Assembly: GCA_017560285.1 (NCBI GenBank)
Contig: JAFYOG010000195.1
Location: 1-10,553 of the forward strand
Direction: 5' to 3'
DNA from: Clostridia bacterium
Lineage (GTDB): Bacteria > Bacillota > Clostridia > Oscillospirales > CAG-382
Length of the DNA stretch: 10,553 nucleotides
A model generated the notes under the pieces. That model made no database searches. It was not told the origin of the DNA and saw nothing but the letters and a program-made list of their open reading frames with translations. The translations under genes were made by a program, and so were the position numbers. Below are positions 7,002 through 10,553 of this stretch, piece after piece (within the stretch, counting starts at the first letter, position 1; every line of letters starts with the position of its first letter).

Positions 7002-7049
7002 AAAAAATATAATATATAATGCGAGGGTTAAAAAGCTCCCCTCGCATTA
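7002..7049 (-). terminator. Hairpin after the glycosylase gene, probable terminator
   Basis: An 11-bp perfect inverted repeat, TAATGCGAGGG (7017-7027) and CCCTCGCATTA (7039-7049), encloses an 11-nt loop. On the minus strand it comes 27 bp after the glycosylase stop and is followed by TATATTATATTTTTT, a loose U-rich tract. It could end the glycosylase transcript or partly attenuate readthrough into the microprotein gene. The tract also has -10-like AT sequence, so a separate promoter for the microprotein may overlap it. I could not find a convincing -35. Confidence 0.6.
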
Positions 7050-7075
7050 AGATTATGATTTATATAAAAAATGTG

Positions 7076-7903
7076 TTAATCCTTTAAAAGCGAACGCTGA
7101 TAATAAAACAAATATTGCTGTGCTATACCTGCATATTCCCCCAAGATTGTTGGGTCGAAATCGCCGTTATAGAAGTTATCTATAACCCTTTTTACCCATA
7201 CGTCAATAGGGAACGCTTGGTAATAGCCGAACCCAAACAAAAGCACGCAGTTTGCAACCTTATCCCCAACGCCCTTTATAAGCTTTAATTCTGCTAGGGC
7301 GGCATCGTAGCCCTCGGCGGCAACGCGGTTTAAATCTACCGTGCCGTTTAACACCTTTTCGGCGGCATCCACAATATATTTTGCGCGGAACCCGCTTTTT
7401 ATGGGTGCAAGCCCCTCTGCCCCTGCCGTTGCAATGCTTTGGGGGGTAGGGAAGCTGTAAACGCCGTTTTTTTCTTCGCCAAGCAACGCGCATAACGATT
7501 CTATAATCTTTTTAATGCGGGGAATGTTGTTGTTTTGGGATATTATAAAAGAAATTAAGGTTTCCCAAGGGTCCTGCCTAAAAATTCTTATACCCCCTGC
7601 GGCTTCTGCGGCGCGGGTTATTGTTTTATCAGCAGAAAAGGATTTTATAATGCTGCCGTAATCTCTGTTTAAATCGAAGTAGGGCACGAAGCTTTTGCAA
7701 AATTCCTCCTCTGTAATATCCAAAAACAGCCAGCCCTCGGCGGTTTTTTGCATATTAAGCCTTCTTCCGCAGGCAATAAGGCTGTATTCGTTATCGCTTA
7801 TTTTGTTAAACCGAAAGCATTGACCGCATTCGCAGCTGTCGAAGGGGTTAAAATTTTCGGATTGGGTAATAAGCAAATTGTTATCCCGTTGAATAAAGTT
7901 CAT
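7076..7903 (-). CDS. ogg: OGG1-type 8-oxoguanine DNA glycosylase/AP lyase
   Basis: The 275-residue protein is a helix-hairpin-helix GPD DNA glycosylase that removes oxidised guanine from DNA. The N-terminal OGG domain shows GQCFRF (27-32), the counterpart of GQCFRW in OGG1 enzymes. DPWETLISFIISQNNNI (111-127) matches the OGG1 segment ending SSNNNI. The HhH motif is KLIKGVGDKVANCVLLF (207-223), with the catalytic Schiff-base lysine expected at K215. The GPD aspartate is D234 in FPIDVWVKRV. Its length and the presence of both domains make it a bacterial OGG1 like the clostridial enzymes, rather than AlkA or MutY. No Cys-rich iron-sulfur loop is present at the C-terminus, again as in OGG1. The start is ATG 7903, preceded by AAGGTG. 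The open frame extends to 8146, but that part overlaps the divergent gene and contains no family sequence. Confidence 0.93.
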   Translation of the reverse strand: MNFIQRDNNLLITQSENFNPFDSCECGQCFRFNKISDNEYSLIACGRRLNMQKTAEGWLFLDITEEEFCKSFVPYFDLNRDYGSIIKSFSADKTITRAAEAAGGIRIFRQDPWETLISFIISQNNNIPRIKKIIESLCALLGEEKNGVYSFPTPQSIATAGAEGLAPIKSGFRAKYIVDAAEKVLNGTVDLNRVAAEGYDAALAELKLIKGVGDKVANCVLLFGFGYYQAFPIDVWVKRVIDNFYNGDFDPTILGEYAGIAQQYLFYYQRSLLKD

Positions 7904-7922
7904 TTTTTGCACCTTGTAATTG

Positions 7923-7952
7923 TTGTTCAACTGTGTTAAAATATGGTATATT
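7923..7952 (+). promoter_or_regulatory. Possible promoter of the DUF6062-like gene
   Basis: TTGTTC (7923-7928), an 18-bp spacer and TATATT (7947-7952) lie in the 67-bp divergent gap between the glycosylase and the DUF6062-like gene. The matches are moderate. The matching promoter for the glycosylase could not be placed with confidence. Confidence 0.35.
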
Positions 7953-7970
7953 CTAAAAGAGGTGATAATT

Positions 7971-8666
7971 TTGAAGGAGCATATATATACAATACCGGTA
8001 ACCGAGGCATTTTCCGAGCATAAAAACCATTGCCCCTTTTGCGCGCTTAAAGAAAAGTTAGAGCAGGACGAGCTCGAAATTATATTGGGCGCATCGATGA
8101 TGGAGCCCGATATACGGCAGGAAACCAACAAAAAGGGCTTTTGCAAGCGCCATTACGCCAAAATGTTTAATATGAAAAACCGTTTAGGCCTTGCCTTAAT
8201 GCTTGAAAGCCATTTGGAAAAGCTTAAAAAAGAAGTAACCACCGGCAACATATTTTCCCGCGATATCGCCGCAAAAAGCGTAGAACGGGTAACCGAGCTG
8301 GAAAACAGCTGTTACGTTTGCGACAGAATAGAGGATAAAATAGCAAAGATGTTTACCACCGCGGCATATTTGTTCGACGAGGAACGGGAATTCCGCAATT
8401 CCTTTGCTCAGGTTCGCTATTTCTGCCTGCCCCATTATAAGCAATATATGCTTTCGGCAAAGCGGGTTTTAGAAAAGGATAAATATAACGATTTGGTAAA
8501 AGCCGCCAACGAAAAGGTTTGCGCTTATTTAGAAAGCCTAAAGGACGATATATCCCTTTTCTGCAAAAAATTCGATTACAGGTTCGATTCCTTACCTTGG
8601 GGGGAATCTAAAGATTCGGTAGAACGAAGCATAAAATTCTTAGGCGGCGAGGACAGCGTAAAATAG
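7971..8666 (+). CDS. DUF6062-like protein with two predicted CxxC...CxxH metal sites
   Basis: The 231-residue soluble protein has no signal peptide or membrane helix. Its start MKEHIYTIPVTEAF, the CPFC motif and the block GASMMEPDIRQETNKKGFCKRHY are what I recall for DUF6062, an uncharacterised clostridial family. That assignment is from memory. It has two similar metal-site patterns: C21, C24, C58, H61 and C114, C117, C152, H155. Each is CxxC followed 33-34 residues later by CxxH, suggesting an internal duplication and two bound zinc ions. The rest is charged and helical. The start is TTG 7971, with AGAGGTG (7958-7964) six bases upstream and the family N-terminus directly after it. The upstream ATG at 7920 gives 17 extra residues with no ribosome site. 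It is divergent from the glycosylase gene and ends in a strong terminator. The function is unknown. Confidence 0.85.
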   Translation: MKEHIYTIPVTEAFSEHKNHCPFCALKEKLEQDELEIILGASMMEPDIRQETNKKGFCKRHYAKMFNMKNRLGLALMLESHLEKLKKEVTTGNIFSRDIAAKSVERVTELENSCYVCDRIEDKIAKMFTTAAYLFDEEREFRNSFAQVRYFCLPHYKQYMLSAKRVLEKDKYNDLVKAANEKVCAYLESLKDDISLFCKKFDYRFDSLPWGESKDSVERSIKFLGGEDSVK

Positions 8667-8720
8667 CCCCCAAAACAGCCTAAAAACAGCCAAAAATTTA
8701 CGTTAAAAAACGGTAATTTG

Positions 8721-8767
8721 AAAGAAGATTTTTTGCCTTGCAAAAAATCTTCTTTTTCTTGCTTTTT
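8721..8767 (+). terminator. Strong terminator of the DUF6062-like gene
   Basis: A perfect 15-bp inverted repeat, AAAGAAGATTTTTTG (8721-8735) and CAAAAAATCTTCTTT (8741-8755), closes a 5-nt CCTTG loop. A T-rich tract follows to 8767. It comes 54 bp after the gene stop. The A-rich left flank is weak, so activity is mainly expected on the plus strand. Confidence 0.88.
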
Positions 8768-8852
8768 TATATGCATATTTTTATAAAATATACATGGTTG
8801 CGGTTTACATAATTCGCCACGGATTTTGCATTATGTAATAGAGTTTTTCACC

Positions 8853-8948
8853 TTTTCCACATAGTTTTCCACACCCCAAACCCCGATTTTACAGCATTTT
8901 CGGGTTTTCGATGTGTGAAAAGGGGAGTTTTCCACATAGTTTTCCACA
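8853..8948 (+). repeat. Two copies of a 21-bp direct repeat
   Basis: Positions 8853-8873 and 8928-8948 are identical over 21 bp, each being TTTTCCACA-TAG-TTTTCCACA, and the match ends exactly at those borders. The 54 bp between them contain CCCGA/TCGGG (8882-8886/8900-8904) and the inverted box. The exact copy number of two and the shared internal structure suggest duplication of a binding module. Confidence 0.9.
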
Positions 8949-8957
8949 TTTTCCACA
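8853..8957 (+). other. Cluster of five DnaA-box-like 9-mers
   Basis: TTTTCCACA occurs five times on the plus strand: 8853-8861, 8865-8873, 8928-8936, 8940-8948 and 8949-8957. It fits the relaxed DnaA box TTWTNCACA and differs from TTATCCACA at one base. Spacing between starts is 12 bp within each pair, and the last box abuts the fourth. A degenerate inverted copy, TGTGTGAAAA (8912-8921), faces them from between the pairs. AT-rich DNA lies on the left (8761-8796). Regular phasing and one-sided orientation are typical of cooperative DnaA binding in an origin or a DnaA-regulatory cluster. No dnaA, dnaN, rpmH or other origin-linked gene is in the window, and the flanking genes converge on the site rather than diverge from it. 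Confidence 0.6.
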
Positions 8958-9145
8958 AAACATTATGTAATATACATTATGGGAAACCGCGGTGAAATTT
9001 TGGCATTTTAGGTTGCAAAACGCAAAAAAACCGTTGCCGAAAATTGCCAAAAAACGGGGTAAAAAAGGGGTAAAAATTCTATAAAAAATCCTACCTAAAG
9101 CATAGGGTAAAAAATTGCCGATTTTTGGGGGATTTTTGCATTAAT

Positions 9146-10156
9146 TCAGCAGTGCTTTGTGGCGTATCCGTTAAGGTCTGTGCCGCCGCGAACGCCTGCC
9201 AAAAATTCATAATAGCCTTGGGCGGCTATCATCGCCGCGTTATCTCCGCAAAGCTTAAGAGGGGGTAAATAAAGGTTTGCGCCAAACTTTTCTGCGGTGG
9301 CTTTTACAGCTTCTCTAAGATGTGAATTTGCGGCAACCCCGCCTGCCAAAACGATATCGCAGCCGCCGTTTTCGCTAAGCAACAGATCTAACCGTGCGGT
9401 AATGGCTTTAACCAGCGCGTTGGTAAAGGATGCGGCAATATCCGCCTTAAATTCCTCGTCCATAATTCTGCCGCGCTGAAGCTCGGTATGTACAAGGTTA
9501 ATAACCGATGTCTTAAGACCCGAAAAAGTAAAATCGTAGGGTGCGCCGTCAACGTTGCCTGCGTTAAGCTTATATTTGTTTTTATCGCCAATGGCAGCAA
9601 GCTTATCCATTGCCGCACCGCCGGGGTAGGGCAGACCAAGCACTCGGGCGCATTTATCAAATGCTTCCCCCGCCGCATCGTCGCGGGTAGAGCTTATTAG
9701 CTTATGGTCGGTATAATCCTCTACACGCATAAGCGAGGTATGCCCGCCGGAAACCACCAATGCAATAAAGGGCGGCTTTAAATCGGGGTGAACCAAATAG
9801 TTTGCGGCAATATGACCGCGTATGTGGTGTACGGGCACCAAGGGCTTTTTGGTGGTAAACGCCAAGCCCTTTGCAAAGGAAACGCCGGTTAACAAAGCGC
9901 CTATAAGACCGGGGGCGTTGGTAACCGCAATGGCATCGATATCCTCCATAGTGCAGTTTGCCTGGGTTAACGCGCTTTCCACAACACCGCAAATAGCTTC
10001 GGTATGGGCGCGGGATGCAATTTCGGGCACAACGCCGCCGTAAACCGCGTGGATATCTATTTGGGATGCCACCACCGACGATAAAACCTGCCTGCCGTCC
10101 TCTACAACAGCCGCCGCGGTTTCATCGCAAGAGGATTCTATACCTAAAATTTTCAT
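9146..10156 (-). CDS. tsaD: tRNA N6-adenosine threonylcarbamoyltransferase
   Basis: The 336-residue protein transfers the threonylcarbamoyl group from threonylcarbamoyl-AMP to A37 of ANN-decoding tRNAs, working with TsaB and TsaE. It opens with MKILGIESSCDETA, the ASKHA-fold signature. Metal ligands H111 and H115 are in HHIRGH, VVSGGHT is at 134-140, PYPGG at 176-180, FSGLKT at 211-216, AGGVAANSHLR at 271-281 and the C-terminal ligand aspartate in CGDNAAMIA (D305). Length and all motifs are normal. ATG 10156 is chosen because it starts the conserved core, has GGAG upstream and overlaps the rimI stop as ATGA, which implies translational coupling. The longer frame to 10231 would only add rimI-overlapping, non-family residues. 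TsaB and TsaE genes probably lie beyond the right edge. Confidence 0.97.
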   Translation of the reverse strand: MKILGIESSCDETAAAVVEDGRQVLSSVVASQIDIHAVYGGVVPEIASRAHTEAICGVVESALTQANCTMEDIDAIAVTNAPGLIGALLTGVSFAKGLAFTTKKPLVPVHHIRGHIAANYLVHPDLKPPFIALVVSGGHTSLMRVEDYTDHKLISSTRDDAAGEAFDKCARVLGLPYPGGAAMDKLAAIGDKNKYKLNAGNVDGAPYDFTFSGLKTSVINLVHTELQRGRIMDEEFKADIAASFTNALVKAITARLDLLLSENGGCDIVLAGGVAANSHLREAVKATAEKFGANLYLPPLKLCGDNAAMIAAQGYYEFLAGVRGGTDLNGYATKHC

Positions 10157-10553
10157 AACTGCTTCTCCATAAGAACTGCCGAAATGCTTCCGTAAAAGTT
10201 TTTGCGCTTTCCAACGGGAACAAAACCGCATTTTTGGTAAAGTGAAATTGCCGATAAATTGTTTTCCGCAACCTCTAACGTAATAAATTTACTGTTTTTT
10301 TCTGCCCCAAGGCTAAAAATGCATTGCAACAAGCCGTAACCGATTTTGTTGCCGCGGTATTGGGGCAGTACCGCAAGGTTCATAATCTGTATTTCGTCCA
10401 AAACGAAATAAGCCGAAATTATACCCACGGGGATATTATCCCGCAAGGCGCAAAAATATGCGGCATTTTCGGGCAAAGCCTCTATTTGCTGCTTGCTCCA
10501 AGGGGTGTGCAGGCATTGCTTTTCTATTTCAGCCGCGGCAAGGGCATATTCCC
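10153..10553 (-). CDS. rimI: Ribosomal-protein S18 alanine N-acetyltransferase, N-terminus cut by window edge
   Basis: A GNAT acetyltransferase frame runs from the right edge to TGA 10153-10155, giving 132 visible residues. It begins EYALAAAEIEKQCLHTPWS, the RimI N-terminal pattern ending in C-x-H/T-x-PW. It includes IMNLAVLPQYRGNKIGYGLL, the acetyl-CoA pyrophosphate-binding Q/R-x-x-G-x-G/A motif A, and LEVAENNLSAISLYQKCGF with KRKNFY, the RimI signature. Members acetylate the N-terminal alanine of ribosomal protein S18, or sometimes other substrates. Only about 15-20 N-terminal residues should be missing. The TTG at 10476 is internal, since conserved sequence continues upstream of it. It overlaps tsaD by 4 bp in a common Bacillota arrangement. 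Confidence 0.93.
   Translation of the reverse strand, partial: EYALAAAEIEKQCLHTPWSKQQIEALPENAAYFCALRDNIPVGIISAYFVLDEIQIMNLAVLPQYRGNKIGYGLLQCIFSLGAEKNSKFITLEVAENNLSAISLYQKCGFVPVGKRKNFYGSISAVLMEKQL

Larger units (their letters stand above)
8667..9145. other. 479-bp non-coding gap between convergent genes
   Basis: No open frame here has a ribosome site or protein-like composition. In order it contains the terminator (8721-8767), an AT-rich stretch (8761-8796), the motif TTATGTA at 8806-8812 (minus), 8831-8837 and 8963-8969 (plus), the DnaA-box-like cluster (8853-8957), an ACCGCGGT palindrome (8986-8993), and GGGGTAAAAA-type repeats (9056-9065, 9067-9076, 9104-9114). CCGTT (9031-9035)/AACGG (9053-9057), with seven T's on the minus strand, may be a weak terminator for tsaD. 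TACCTA/TAGG-type pairing at 9093-9109 on the minus strand is another weak candidate. Confidence 0.7.

Noticed and set aside
7920..7970. ATG 7920 (or GTG 7962) as start of the DUF6062-like protein
   Set aside because: No ribosome site precedes 7920, and the GTG lies within the Shine-Dalgarno sequence. TTG 7971 has ideal spacing and the conserved N-terminus.
7904..8146. N-terminal extension of the glycosylase
   Set aside because: It lies antisense to the DUF6062-like gene, has no OGG sequence, and the ATG at 7903 has its own ribosome site.
8576..8776. 66-codon minus-strand open frame near the DUF6062-like gene end
   Set aside because: It runs across the terminator hairpin and antisense to coding sequence. 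Its Lys/Phe-rich composition reflects AT-rich DNA.
8853..8957. CRISPR array
   Set aside because: There are only two copies of the 21-bp unit. It is built of shorter tandem 9-mers, there are no regular spacers, and no cas genes.
8667..9145. Calling the gap the chromosomal origin (oriC)
   Set aside because: The boxes and AT-rich DNA fit, but no replication gene is near, genes converge on the site, and no DnaA-trio or standard DUE is clear. It is reported as a box cluster only.
10157..10231. Upstream start for tsaD
   Set aside because: The added residues are the rimI coding region in another frame. The ATGA overlap at 10153-10156 gives the natural start.

Overview
The window looks like a piece of a chromosome from an anaerobic, Gram-positive, Clostridia-type bacterium (Bacillota). 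Four things point there: an oxygen-sensitive ferredoxin-dependent indolepyruvate oxidoreductase, a T-box leader in front of thrS, strong AGGAGG-type ribosome binding sites with occasional TTG starts, and a DUF6062-type protein. An uncultured gut lineage is plausible, but the species cannot be read from this sequence. I see no phage, transposon, CRISPR or plasmid genes. Most of the window is conserved housekeeping DNA, with one metabolic operon and one unusual non-coding region.

Layout. Positions 1-135 hold the 3' end of a protein that may be a sugar-phosphate isomerase/epimerase. A tRNA-Ala(GGC) gene follows on the minus strand with its own promoter and a terminator that works in both directions. 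From 500 to 4628 there is a four-gene plus-strand operon: phenylacetate-CoA ligase family (paaK), indolepyruvate:ferredoxin oxidoreductase alpha and beta (iorA, iorB), and a tandem ACT-domain protein. Together they interconvert aryl-pyruvates, aryl-acetyl-CoAs and aryl-acetates, with ferredoxin as electron carrier. The ACT protein is the probable amino-acid sensor. The T-box leader (about 4670-4890) and thrS (4922-6853) come next, closed by a terminator shared with the opposite strand.

From 6901 to 7903 the minus strand carries a 29-residue cysteine-rich membrane microprotein with a perfect Shine-Dalgarno sequence and an OGG1-type 8-oxoguanine DNA glycosylase. Divergent from the glycosylase is a DUF6062-like protein with two predicted metal sites (7971-8666). 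The right end holds tsaD and the C-terminal part of rimI on the minus strand, translationally coupled by an ATGA overlap. These belong to the common tsaE-tsaB-rimI-tsaD type of cluster.

The most unusual stretch is the 479-bp gap at 8667-9145, between convergent genes. After a 15-bp-stem terminator it contains five same-strand copies of TTTTCCACA, a relaxed DnaA-box match, within 105 bp. Four of them form two copies of a 21-bp repeat. AT-rich DNA, TTATGTA elements and GGGGTAAAAA repeats lie around them. This is either an unusual replication-origin element or a DnaA-binding (titration or regulatory) cluster away from oriC.
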